From: Paraspadella gotoi
Taxonomy: Eukaryota; Chaetognatha
Assembly: GCA_051294375.1 (NCBI GenBank)
Contig: CM119265.1
Location: 26,764,694-26,828,693 of the forward strand
Direction of reading: 5' to 3'
DNA: 64,000 nt
In this document: piece after piece, positions 38,513 to 50,206 of the stretch
How the letters are laid out: every line of letters begins with the position of its first letter
How positions within the stretch are numbered: position 1 is the stretch's first letter
Program-made: the position numbers and the translations under genes
The notes under the pieces: model-generated
Databases searched by the model: none
The model's input: the letters and a program-made list of their open reading frames with translations, nothing else
Told to the model about the DNA's origin: nothing

Positions 38513-39082
38513 AAAAAAAAGTTCAGACTATTTTAAGGTAAATATGAAGAGAAAACCAAGTTTGTTTCTCTAAATAATGTCTATAGTTAAATAGAAAAAC
38601 GAAAGAAAAAAAATTTTCGACAGAAAAAGTATCTTAAGCATTTGAAGGATCCCGCGGCATCGCCTGAAGCATCTAGAAATCAAGGGCACAACGCAAACGG
38701 TCGTCCCTTTAGACCAAATGCGACCGCAATGGAATTTCATTGCAGATTTCAACGATGAATCATCCAAAAACCGAAAACAGTTCTTTTTCTTTTCATTCGC
38801 TTTTCTCTTTAATCCCGTTGGTCTTAAACTTTGCCACATTTCATTTTTTTTATGACCTCGTTAAATTTTTGGCGGCTTAAAAAAAAGGGGGGGGGAAGCG
38901 GGTAAGAGAAGGTTTGAAGTTTGGCAACCTCCTGACGCGAGTTTGCCTCACGCAGTTTTGAGATCACGTGAGAGAGAGTGAGCGTTATCGAGACTTTGAC
39001 TCTTAAGGGAGTGGTCCATTTAAACAATTGAAACCGTTTATTTAAAGTATTATTACGCTATATTATTGATAGGGAGTTAATA

Positions 39083-39165
39083 AACCAGACTGTGAGAGAG
39101 TCTTGATCGAAAGCTTGCAGATATATGCTATTCAATTATCTTGTAGAGAGCTGGAGGCTTTAACC
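39083..39165 (-). repeat. Dispersed repeat family 'CTTGCCCCTGAC', inverted copy
   Basis: The reverse complement reads TGGTTAAAGCCTCCAGCTCT then TGCAAGCTTTCGATCAAGAC and CTCACAGT, closely following the 22594-22712 copy. It abuts the large foldback element starting at 39178. Confidence 0.6.
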
Positions 39166-39177
39166 AACTATAGCATG

Positions 39178-39800
39178 TCCAATAAGGCGTAGTGAAAGTT
39201 ACATACGAAAATTCTAAAAGTCAATTATGAACAACATACCATCAGTGAACATTAATTTGTAAAAAAAATTAATTTTATGTTTTTTAATTTTCGCAGTAGG
39301 CTATATTTATATATAGTATATCCTTAATAAATCGAAAGATTTCAAAATAGGCTTTTCTTAATTTTGATTGCAGATCTGAATTCTCTCGTCAAAAGTTGAT
39401 AAAAGAAATATAATTCATTTTTAAAAATTCTTTCATTAAGTAGGTTAAAAATTAAAAAAACTATATTTAATATATAAAAAGTTAATTTTCAGTTTAAAAT
39501 ATAGCTTTTTCTAATTTTTGACCCACTTCATGAAGGAATTTTTCAAAAAGAGTTATATTTCTTTTTTTTTACAACTTTTTATGACGAATCCAAATCTGCA
39601 AAAAAATCTTAGAAAAAACTGTTTTTGAAATTTTTAACATTTATTGGTTTAGACTAGTAATATTGGCCTACTGCGTAAATTGTAAAATTTATTAAAATTT
39701 TTTTTTATACATAAATGTTCATAAGTATAATGTTGTTCGTTCCTCACTTTTAGAATTTTAATATAAAGTTAAACTTAGGAATTTACTACGCCTTAATTCC
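39178..39800. repeat. Large imperfect foldback element, about 610 bp
   Basis: The outer ends pair (AAGGCGTAGT at 39184-39193 with ACTACGCCTT at 39785-39794), centred near 39489. Diverged arm pairs continue inward: AAAATTCTAAAAGT with ACTTTTAGAATTTT, GCAGTAGGC with GCCTACTGC, and an AAGTAGGTTAAAAATTA-type segment with its diverged complement near 39510. The interior is AT-rich with no coding frame. A palindromic non-autonomous element is likely. Confidence 0.7.
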
Positions 39801-40084
39801 AAAAGATCCTGTGAACATGGATAAGCTTGTTTGATACATAGATTGATAATATTCATATTGATTTTACCCATTTTCATAATTAATGCCTTACCATTATTTT
39901 CTAATTCAAGTTCCTGGTGGCTGATGTCTAAAATATTTACCTTATTGCAACTTGAAATTCATTTCACCTAAATTTAATTTTAAAAAAAGATAAAAATTTC
40001 TTATCGATTTAAAACTTTTTTTCTTCTCCCGATGAATTCGGAAAAACGTTTTCTCTGGAGGATTTTTGAAAAGGTCAGATCGAA

Positions 40085-40123
40085 AGGTCTTTCTTTCTTT
40101 CTATCTTTCTTTCTTTCTTTCTT

Positions 40124-40158
<35 letters not shown>

Positions 40159-40272
40159 ATTCTTTTTTCTTTCTTTCTCTCTTTCTTTTCTCTCTCTCCC
40201 TTTCTCTCCTTCGATCTCGCGTAGACGATATATCCGGATTTTCGTCGCATTTTCCGTAATGGGTTCATTGGC

Positions 40273-40305
<33 letters not shown>

Positions 40306-40930
40306 TTATTGGCACGGTGGCGTCAAAAAGGCTCCCACAGCACTGAGGGCGTTGGTCCGAACTTTGCGCCTGGCACTTCCGGTCCGTCTCTCTCTCTTTC
40401 TCTCTCTCTCTCTCTCCCTTTTTCTTTATTTCTTTAGCTCTTCTTTATTATCTTAGTTTAATTTATTCTATTAATTCAATTATAAAAAGCTAGATGGCAT
40501 AATGTGACACTCATTCTTTTCACTGTCTTCTACTATCTTTCCTCCTCTTTTTTCCTCCCTTCCTCCTTTTTTTCTTTCCTTTCTTCCGCCTCTTTTTCCT
40601 CTCTTCCTCCTTTCAAAATCTCTCTCAGTCTCTTTTTTCAGTTCAGCTTTTACTCTTTTCTTTCTTCCTTCCTCCCCTTATTTCCTTCCTTTTCTCTGTC
40701 TCCTCTCCTCAAGCGCGACCTGCGCTTCTCCCTTCCTCTGTCTCTCCCTCTCCTCTTTTTCTTCCTCCCTTTTCCTCCTTTGTTTCCTTCTCTTCTTTCC
40801 TCTCCTTCCTTTCTTCCTCCTTCTCTTATTTTTTCCTCTTTCTCTCCTTCTCTTCCTCCCTCTCTTCCTTTTACTCCTCCCTCTCTTCCTCCTCCTTTCC
40901 TCCCCTTCTCCTCATTTTTTTTCGGTTATG
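40085..40930. repeat. (TTTC)n, (GAC)n and pyrimidine tract
   Basis: TTTC units at 40088-40160, GAC at 40274-40304, TC at 40386-40420 and pyrimidine-only DNA from 40505 to 40920. Confidence 0.85.
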
Positions 40931-41019
40931 AAGGAAAACAAGTCTTTGCGACCCCAACAAACGAGGGGCATTTTTGTAACCGTCGTCCGAAAGGACTTTG
41001 CCTCTCGAATTCATTAGCA

Positions 41020-41025
<6 letters not shown>

Positions 41026-41061
<36 letters not shown>

Positions 41062-41063
41062 AG

Positions 41064-41101
<38 letters not shown>
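41026..41101. repeat. (GA)n array
   Basis: GA with two AGGAG interruptions. Confidence 0.95.
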
Positions 41102-41102
<1 letters not shown>

Positions 41103-41721
41103 GAGACTCCTCCGATCTCGCGAGATTCAACTCAGGGAGATAATCGTATGTATTTCGTCGGTTCACGATTTTCTGGGGGAAGTTTGTAGCCGACTTTTTT
41201 TTTGGCTTCCTGTTCTAGGCACCCGATGCGACTGATCGGAAATAATTAGAAAGAATATATTTTAAAATATTATTGATTAAATTATAATAGTTTTTTATTA
41301 ATTAAATAATATTTTTTTAAAATTATATCGCAGATGGAATCAGAACCAAAAGCAGAATCGGATCCACAACTTGGGTGAAATCCACCAAGGACTCTCTGAT
41401 TAAGCTTTACGTGCTTAACATTGAATTAAATAATTATTATAGTAGCAATTTGGGGTAAACTTAGTCTGGTAACTAAAGGGTTTAGAGTTACTTTCTATAA
41501 ACCAATTTATCATAAGAAAAAAAATTTAAAGTTAAAATTTAAAATTTTATCCTTATAGCTGGTTTACTAGTTTAATAAGGCAATTTAACTAAATAATTTT
41601 TTTTTAAATTTTAAAATCTAAATATTGGTATTATTTTATTTTTAATAATTTTATTTATTTTAATTTTATAAATTTTAATAAAGCATAATCTTTAAAAAAT
41701 TATTAATTAATTTTAAAAAAA

Positions 41722-41767
<46 letters not shown>

Positions 41768-41839
41768 TATCTTAAACAATTTTATTTAATCGTCCAATTC
41801 TTAAACGTTTTCCCGATTAATCCGCTCACAGTGCAGACC

Positions 41840-42010
41840 GCCGGAAGCGTCTCGACGCCACTCTCCGGTTTTTTTCACGCGCCACGGCGGTCGGCGGGGG
41901 CGAGGCGTTTATGAGCCGGGCGCGACGGAGAGAGATCGTGACACTTCGCGCGCGACGCAGGGGGCGTGGCGCGAGGCGAGTGACGCCACGAGTGACGGTT
42001 AATGAGTCGA
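41840..42010. promoter_or_regulatory. CpG-rich island
   Basis: About 170 bases rich in CG dinucleotides (GCGCGACGGAGAG, CGCGCGACGCAGG, GGGGCGTGGC, GTGACGCCAC) amid AT-rich DNA. GGGGCGTGG resembles a KLF/Sp site and TGACGCCA a CRE-like site. No ATG-led exon is attached, so a promoter role is only a possibility. Confidence 0.3.
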
Positions 42011-42564
42011 ATAGCGTCTTTTTTAAATAAAAAAAAAGGGTTTTTTTTTTAAAGTTTTTTATTGATAATTATTTCTTCTTTTTTTTTTTCTCGTTGGTTT
42101 AATGGAAACGAGGCTATCATTTGATCCCAAGACGGACTGTTGCTTGATCGTATTTTAATAATGAGATCGTTATAGAGATGTTTAATTAATTATTTATCTG
42201 GGTGGAATTTGATTTTTTTTCCTTAGCAGCCTTTGGTATAAAGCCAAAAGATAATGTTTTAACTTTTAAGCTTTTTTATTTATAATTTTTTTTATTATTT
42301 CTTAACTTAATCTTTTTGGGAGTTTTAAACTTTTAAACTTATCGTTCTCGATATATTTCATTTTTTCCTTTCGCTTTTGCCCTTTCTTCTTTTATTCTCT
42401 TTGTCGTAATCCCATCTTCTCTTTTTTTAATCTTTTCCTCTCTTAAAATCTCTCTTCTTCTCTCTGGGTTCCTTGGCGAAATAATCTCGGGGTCTTTATG
42501 AAATCATCAACGGCTCAACCATCGACCATAGATAACCGAACTCCCATTATCAGCGCCAATAGGG

Positions 42565-42601
42565 AACTGAGAGAGGAGGAGAGAGGAGGAGAGCAGAGAG
42601 A

Positions 42602-42672
<71 letters not shown>

Positions 42673-42748
42673 AGGAGAGAGAGAGAGGGGGGAAAGAGGG
42701 AGGGAGAGAGAGAGAGAAGAGAGAGGAGAGGGAGGGAAAGGGAGGAGA

Positions 42749-42792
<44 letters not shown>

Positions 42793-43017
42793 GAGAGAGA
42801 GAGAGAAATGAAGAAATAATAAAACGGAGGACATACGGACAGTCAGAACAGCAGAAGAGACAGATAAAAGGCTAACAAAAAAAACATACAGACAGAAAGA
42901 CTGACAGACAGACAACCGGCGGAAAAAGAAGAAATAGATAAAAAAGAAATAGGGAGGACAAAAGAGGCGAAGCAAGAGAGGAGAAAATAAAAAACATAGA
43001 CCAGCCGTTGAAGCAGA

Positions 43018-43050
<33 letters not shown>
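42565..43050. repeat. Long compound (GA)n tract ending in a gap
   Basis: GA-dominated with GGAGG interruptions at 42570-42808, GACAGACAG at 42888-42915, and GA again at 43018-43050 running into the gap at 43051-43105. Confidence 0.9.
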
Positions 43051-43137
43051 NNNNNNNNNNNNNNNNNNNNNNNNNNNNNNNNNNNNNNNNNNNNNNNNNN
43101 NNNNNCCGCCGTGGTGTGGCGAAAAAATTCCCCTCAC

Positions 43138-43255
43138 CTCTTCTCTTAATCCGGGGGCTGCCTCACCCTGATTTCCGTATGCAACCAGCGACCGTGCAAT
43201 CGTCGAGTCGCTGACCTTTCCCAAATGTCTCTCCACTTTCCTGGCTGCGTCTTCG
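43138..43255 (-). other. Orphan probable coding exon, unidentified
   Basis: Between two gaps a minus-strand frame reads EDAARKVERHLGKVSDSTIA and then RSLVAYGNQ. It has no simple-repeat character and the other frames look poor. Two good donors follow it: CAGG|GTGAGG (exon end 43167) and GAGAG|GTGAGG (43138). The acceptor lies in the gap 43257-43486. I do not recognise the protein. It lies on the same strand as, and upstream of, the neuroligin-like gene, but does not resemble that family. Confidence 0.35.
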
Positions 43256-43549
43256 ANNNNNNNNNNNNNNNNNNNNNNNNNNNNNNNNNNNNNNNNNNNN
43301 NNNNNNNNNNNNNNNNNNNNNNNNNNNNNNNNNNNNNNNNNNNNNNNNNNNNNNNNNNNNNNNNNNNNNNNNNNNNNNNNNNNNNNNNNNNNNNNNNNNN
43401 NNNNNNNNNNNNNNNNNNNNNNNNNNNNNNNNNNNNNNNNNNNNNNNNNNNNNNNNNNNNNNNNNNNNNNNNNNNNNNNNNNNNNNAGGGTGTTCGGTGA
43501 GTGTGAAGCTTTGCCACGTATTTGAAATGGCAGGGGGTTAAGGAGGAGG

Positions 43550-43597
<48 letters not shown>

Positions 43598-43734
43598 CTC
43601 GGTTCCAAAACACTTAATTGGAATTTTATCAATCTTTTTTCCTTCTCCTCCCAACGTTTAAATGTCACTTTATAAGTGAAGGAATTCAGTTGAGGAGAAA
43701 ATCGTTTCGATTCTGTCGACCGAAAAAAAAAGAG

Positions 43735-44130
43735 GCTTCGATTCTTTTGATGGGAAAATAAAAAAGGGTTTGATTCTTTTGATGGGAAAATAAAAAAGTN
43801 NNNNNNNNNNNNNNNNNNNNNNNNNNNNNNNNNNNNNNNNNNNNNNNNNNNNNNNNNNNNNNNNNNNNNNNNNNNNNNNNNNNNNNNNNNNNNNNNNNNN
43901 NNNNNNNNNNNNNNNNNNNNNNNNNNNNNNNNNNNNNNNNNNNNNNNNNNNNNNNNNNNNNNNNNNNNNNNNNNNNNNNNNNNNNNNNNNNNNNNNNNNN
44001 NNNNNNNAAGTTTGATTCTTTTGATGGGAAAATAAAAAAGTTTGATTTTTTGGATAGGAAAATAAAAAAGGGTTTGATACTTTTGATCGGAAAATAAAAT
44101 GGGATTTGATTCTTTTGATGGGAAAAGTAA
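43735..44130. repeat. 30-33-bp minisatellite spanning a gap
   Basis: Units of GATTCTTTTGATGGGAAAAT followed by AAAAAAG(GG)TT occur on both sides of the gap at 43800-44007: two before it and four after. The gap is probably more of the same array. Confidence 0.85.
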
Positions 44131-44499
44131 TTTGGGACCAAGGAAAGTAGAAAAGATAAAAATTTTAGTTTTTCATATCTTAACCTTGTATTTTATTCAA
44201 CCAATTTATTATAATATAATTTTGTCATTTTTATACTCCATAAAGCTGAACTTAAGACATTCACGACCATAGTTATTTTTAAGAGATTAGAATTTAAGAA
44301 GTGAATTTTAGCACCTAAAAATGAATAAAAATTAAATTTCCTCTCACAGAAATCTTCGTTTCACAGTGAATTTCTTTTCTAACGCCAGAAAAAAATCTCG
44401 CGTTTTAGAGATGAGACAGTTTTATGCGAATCCGAGATGATAATCGAACGCATAAACATTTAAAAGGGAGACGGAGTGATTTGTGACGCCTGAGGAGAG

Positions 44500-45088
<589 letters not shown>

Positions 45089-45129
45089 AGGAGAGGCAAA
45101 GAGATGAAGAGAGAGAGAGAGCAAGATAG

Positions 45130-45920
45130 GCCTTCGACTAAGTCCTTGACTGACTTGTACACTTGAAATGCAGCCTTTTTATAAAAATAAGCGTAGCGAT
45201 GACCTAAATACATTTTGTTTTAAATTTTCTCAGTGAAGAAGATTAAAATTTAATTTGAAAATAATAATACAATAATCGAAACGAGGTCTTTGTTTGTAAC
45301 AAATGCAACTGCATTTTTTCCAAACAAAGTGTATATTTTTCTCATAAAAATTATATTACAAGTTAATTGCGTCATTTCTCGCTTGATTCTGTTTCAAGAG
45401 TTTTTTAATGACTTTTAAAACTGGTGGGCAAAAACTCTACGGAAGGCGTGTGGATAGAACCCGACTACAGGCGTTGAAAGATACTTCAATATCCTTGTAT
45501 AAGATCATTAACTATCTCTTAAAAAAATGTATAGCCACGGTAAACACTAAAAAAATTTTTAAAAATTGAACCAAAGCAAAACAATAAAACAATATAGTAA
45601 GTATGAAATAAAACTTAACAATTAAACAATAAAACAACAATAAAACTAAACAATTAAACAATAAAACGACAAATAATTTTTTTAATGAGATAACGATACA
45701 CATATTCCGCCAAAGAAAATAAATATTGGGCGAAAATCCTTTAAAAGAAAAAAAACTTTCTGGCAGCTAAAGTATAAAAACCACTGACTTCTTGAGTGCG
45801 AGAGAGAGAGAGAGAGAGNNNNNNNNNNNNNNNNNNNNNNNNNNNNNNNNNNNNNNNNNNNNNNNNNNNNNNNNNNNNNNNNNNNNNNNNNNNNNNNNNN
45901 NNNNNNNNNNNNNNNNNNAC
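45130..45920. other. AT-rich DNA, (CAATAAAA)n-like patch, GA array and gap; no gene seen
   Basis: AAACAATAAAACAATA-type repeats at 45570-45675 and GA at 45798-45818 entering the gap 45819-45918. Confidence 0.6.
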
Positions 45921-46460
45921 AATCTCGACTACACAAGCCACATATGACCTCATAAAGTTTCCCTCTCAAAACAACAAAGAAAACCAAAAAACACATGTCA
46001 CCAGCAATATTCCATATTTCACAGTGTTAATAAGGTCCAACAATAAAACAGCAAAGGCAGTAATGATATCCTAATTAACATCCCCAGCCGATCACTCACA
46101 CCTCTTAACATCCGCAGTCAAAGCCGGTAAACAATTAAGTCTAACGGGTCAAACAGTAAACTACAAACAAAACGGAGCTAACCAATCACACAACGCACAA
46201 AACCACACAAATGAGACAGCCTGTAGACCGGCTACCCAATAATGCCGATAGACTACCGGTACTGTTAGAGCTACAAGTACAACCCCGCGTCAAATAGTGG
46301 AAGAGAAATCATCAATCCTGCGAATCATCTCATAATATCAGAGAGTTCAATAACGTTGCTAAAAAAAAAAAAAAACAAAAGGAGGGAGAAAAACCACAAA
46401 CATCACACGAGAACATAACATTATATCGACAATTAGAGATAATAATGACTGGATATAAAA
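45920..46460. other. A/C-rich start of the compositionally distinct block
   Basis: The plus strand is rich in A and C, with no microsatellites and no supported exon. The change from GA/TC-rich to A/C-rich DNA begins at the gap. Confidence 0.45.
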
Positions 46461-46466
46461 CTAATC

Positions 46467-46700
46467 CTACATCGACGACGCAGTCGAGCAACGCAAACAT
46501 AACTGCGGGGCCGTGGGCCAAAGCTCATGCTCGCTGATCGCCATCTGGGACTCGCATTTGCCGACCGCATTCTGACGCCTATGTCCGATCCGCTTCTCCA
46601 GTGTTGACCCATCTGACCCATCTTCGACCCTATCTGAACCAGTTGGCACGATCTGATACGAGTCTGACTCCTGAGTTTCGGATACCTCACTCTGTCCCAT
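46467..46700 (-). other. Short open frame of unknown status in the GC-rich block
   Basis: 77 codons from an ATG, hydrophilic and not low-complexity (MGQSEVSETQESDSYQIVPT...), ending LCLRCSTASSM-stop. An overlapping 115-codon frame exists on the same strand. No motif is recognised and there is no clear splice site at either end. It may be a piece of the neighbouring unidentified minus-strand gene or chance. Confidence 0.22.
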
Positions 46701-46779
46701 GCCATCTCACGCCCATCGCGAGTGTCTGCCGAACCCACCCGCATCACGCCAAGTGCCGAGATCCCTGAGTGGAGACGCA

Positions 46780-47640
46780 TTTCCCGAACAAGTGGTCGCG
46801 CCGTCTCTTTCTACTCCCCACCTCCCATCGCCCTGACTGCGCTAGGGACTCTCTGTGCGCCCTGCCTGGCAACCAAGGCCCCATCCTATACCAGAACCTC
46901 TGCGTAAGCATCCTCTACGCGCCCTCCTGTACCTTCGACCTCTCCCAGGACTCGTGAGCCGCGTGACGCTACCCCGCGCCTCCCCCCTCCCCCGTGCCCC
47001 CCGCCTCTTGTTTACTCGCACCGGGTCGCTTGATCCTTTCCCGCCTTTCTACCTTACCCCCGTTCCCCCGACCGCTTCTACTTGGATCTCCTTTCTCTCT
47101 TCCCTACCGCCACTCCTTCCCTGCCTCTACCCGCTCTCCCCTCCCTTTCGTTCATACGCTCTTGTCCCAATCTCCTTCCCAACAACGCAACCCCGCGCCC
47201 CCAACAGCCGCGCCCTCAGCGCCCCCTCTCCTGAGCCCCACACACTCCCAGCCCCCTTCTACCCCATGGAGCCGTTGAAACTTAGGCCCCACAGGATCCT
47301 GTCCGGAGCAGCACAGGCCAAATAACCGCCCAGGGGAAGCCTCCACGGAAGGACCGTCCCCTCACTTTTCCCCCTGCCTCTCCCCTGCTCTTTTCTCTCC
47401 TCCTCTCCCTCCTACCCACATTCCGCTCTACCTCACTCATTCAGAGACCTCTCCCACTGTGCCCTGTAACCCCCCGGCACACCCCCTCCAACCAACTCCC
47501 CTCCTCGACCACTCGCCCTCCCCATTAGCTCCACCACGCGTCGCTCACTGCTATCGAATTCCTCCTCTCACCCTCCCCTCCTCCTCCGCCGCGTCCCCAC
47601 TCACCATAGCCCCCTAACCACCCCGCCCTTCCAACGCGTC
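46780..47640. other. C/T-rich, GC-rich stretch without a convincing gene
   Basis: The plus strand is dominated by C and T (runs such as CCCCTCCCCCGTGCCCCCC). It yields Pro/Ser/Leu-rich open frames on plus and Gly/Arg-rich ones on minus. These follow from the composition, and I see no domain. Confidence 0.5.
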
Positions 47641-47910
47641 CTCTCCCTATCCGGCTAGCGCCGTAGTTGCTGACTGGATCATAAGCCCGGAACACCCCTC
47701 TCCAGACGCCTCGTTGACAGGCGTCCGAGCGAACCCGTAATCAGTCAAATCGTGTCGGAATCCGACGCCGCGCCCGCACCCGCATCCACGCCTGTAGATG
47801 GAACACTCAACGTTACTTGCCAACGCTGCCGTCACCATCACTCTGCTGCGGCGCCGCAGATGTCGACGCCACCTCGATTGGAGGAAGCGTCGGGATATAC
47901 ACTTTGAACA
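47640..47910 (-). other. Possible 3' exon of the unidentified gene
   Basis: On the minus strand an open stretch beginning about FKVYIPTLPPIEVASTSAAP and ending DGSVGK-stop lies near 47910-47830. A second frame stays open for about 90 codons through the same bases. Codon-like GC bias is present, but the splice phase does not fit the donor at 48450, so the link to the upstream exons is only a guess. Confidence 0.25.
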
Positions 47911-48449
47911 CTCGTAGAATATAAATGAATATGAATTAGAACAAATGAATTACACAAAAACAAAATGCTAGAGCAACTGACTAAACAATGATCCTGCTCT
48001 AGACAATATTACAATACAATTACGACAACGATCAGACGCAACGATCTACATTAGAGAACTTGTCTGTCTATTTAATATCAAACCATGAATGCACAAAAAA
48101 ATCAAAAAAAACACAAAAAAAAATAAAAAAAAAGTAATAAGAGAATTGCAAAAAAAGAACACTGCAATTCGATAAAAAAAAGATGAAAAAAAAAAAACAA
48201 AAAAAAATTAACAAAAAAGCAGCAGAGAGACACAACACAAGAATAATCTCTTATGAAATGAAACAAAAAAATAAAACAAAAGAGAAAAAAATTAGCTCTT
48301 TAACAAAAAAATAAGAAAAGTGAAGAAAACCTTGTGAACTTTTAAATTTTTCTTTCCTCAGTTTTTTTTTATTTCCTTCTTTCTTTCCTCCTCTCGTCTC
48401 TTACACACACAATAGAAAGACATGCATTCACTGAGCTAAATATACTCAC

Positions 48450-49977
48450 AGAGGACGCTGCCAGGGGCGAAGCCCGTCTCCCGATGCAATGGAGCCTTCC
48501 ATTGGTAACTCCCCATAGTAGATCCGATTCCTCACAGTGCCTCCAACAACCGGAGCCGCCACTCGCTCCACTGCCTGGCCGTCCTCCTCCACCACGATGA
48601 CCTCCCCGGGCGCCACAACCCGGAGATAGGACATCGAGCCCACGCGGCCACTCCCATCAGCAACGGCGGTCGCCGGTCCGGTATGAGACGTCCCGGCGTA
48701 GCCCTCCTCGCAACTGAAAGAATAAAGAATCAAACATTCCATTCCTTTCTATTACAAGTTAATCGTTTAGTTACAACACAGTAAGCTAAGTCAAATCTGT
48801 GCTGTCACACATTTTCCATATTTATACAAATAAACATAAACGAGCAAAAATAAACAGACATTAAACTACACATATTGAGCATGAAAATAAGTAAAGAAAA
48901 ATTCCATATTCACACACATTACTATATCCACTTTATTTCACACATTACATACTCCATATTTCATCACATATTTACACATTACATTCACATAATTTACACA
49001 TATATCATATATAAACAAATAACATGACCACCTTGAAACCATTGACTCCAGCAAAGCAACGAGCCGGTGATATACCGGCCCGAATCGGGACTGTGAGTTG
49101 AGGAAGGCGCTCCTCAGCCCATACCAGTGCCCCATGCCAAGTAGGGCGCTCCCCGATCCTAATATTTCCAAAATACTCCGCCTCCACCAGACGAAGCAAC
49201 AAGACCATGTTGGACGGCGCCGCGCCTTGCGCGCCGACCAACGTGGCCAGGAACGCGAGGACGCCTCGTAGAGAGACGCCCGCCGCCATGGCCGCGCCAC
49301 AAGCGCACGCATCCGGGGTCAAGTCAGCTGCATCGTCGAGTTCCTGAAAATTAAATTTGTTTTCCATTTTACATAAAACCGAACAAGTTCGAAAAGTATT
49401 AAAAAGAATTGAAATAGGAATATTTTTTTTTACACTTTACTAAGACAAACTCACCAACTAAATATCGCAAAAATAAAAAAACAGTAGAATTGATGACAAG
49501 TTGAGTTTGGGTTGGGAGAGATGAACGTCTTAGGATGAAGAAATTTTTTTTGGGAAGAAATCTTTGAGTAGAGTTGAGCTGAGTGAATCGTTTGTGCTGG
49601 AGCAGACAAGTGGACTTTCCTTTCCTGAGATTGAGTGAGAGATGAAGAGCAGTCACATCCGACGTTAACCCTTGACCAGAAGAGAGATCACTGACCGGGA
49701 AGAGGACCACTAGCCTCTCAGTCTCGGCTCTCGACGAGAGACGAGCCCCGCTAATTACTGATGTAAAAACACTTAAATCTAAATACTGCCGCCGATCGAA
49801 CCCGATCACTAATCGAGATGAGGAAGACTGCGCACTGCGACATAGCGAAGAAGAAGAGCGAGACGAAGAAGAGGATTCCGACGAGAAGTCGAGCCGCCGA
49901 GGAAAATCGAATTGAATCGCTGCCATGACAACGAATAAACAACTAAGCGAGAAAAGAAGACTGCGCAAAACTAGCAA
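48450..49977 (-). CDS. Unidentified gene, three probable coding exons
   Basis: I do not recognise this protein. Exon-like segments: 49977-49696 opens with MLVLRSLLFSLSCLFVV, which could be a signal peptide (a second Met lies at 49926), followed by a Ser-rich stretch; its donor is CCCG|GTCAGT. 49343-about 49020 starts after TTTTCAG with ELDDAADLTPDACACG, is Ala/Leu-rich, and ends near GVNGFK. 48713-48450 starts after CTTTCAG, is open for 88 codons (CEEGYAGTSHTG... APGEVIVVEEDGQ), and ends at CCTCT|GTGAGT. The first join keeps phase 0. The second needs a weak donor (AT|GTTATT) to stay in phase, so that junction is uncertain. The block is much richer in GC than its surroundings. It could be a host gene or part of a large mobile element. 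Further short open stretches near 47640-47910 and 46467-46700 may belong to it. Confidence 0.4.
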
Positions 49978-50206
49978 TTAGGACACTGTAAACACTATAC
50001 TATACTATACTATACGACGCACTCGTACCGTAGTAGTGGTCACCCCCCCCACCATTCCAAATTTTTCCTCCACTTTTTCTCCATTGGTCTAGATAACTGT
50101 AAATTCATACGACGATGTATTTCGTTAAGTTAATATGTGGCTCCCATTGTCCATTAGGTGAAATTTGAAAAATAAACATTGCAAACTATAGAGCTGTAAA
50201 AAGAAA

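Noticed and set aside
38570-38839. 89-codon minus frame as a gene
   Set aside because: Mixed composition but no motif or supported splice sites; other frames through the same segment have stops at similar density.
43108-43255. Orphan exon as an upstream exon of the neuroligin-like gene
   Set aside because: The residues do not match any part of the neuroligin esterase domain that I can recall, so it is listed as unidentified.
42550-43668. 372-codon minus frame as a single protein
   Set aside because: Most of it is Ns and SLSLSL from TC repeats; only the 43138-43255 segment looks like coding sequence.
46855-47325. 156-codon Pro/Leu/Ser-rich plus frame as a gene
   Set aside because: The region is C/T-rich and all plus frames are Pro/Ser/Leu-rich. 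No motif, and it lies antisense to a better-supported minus-strand gene.
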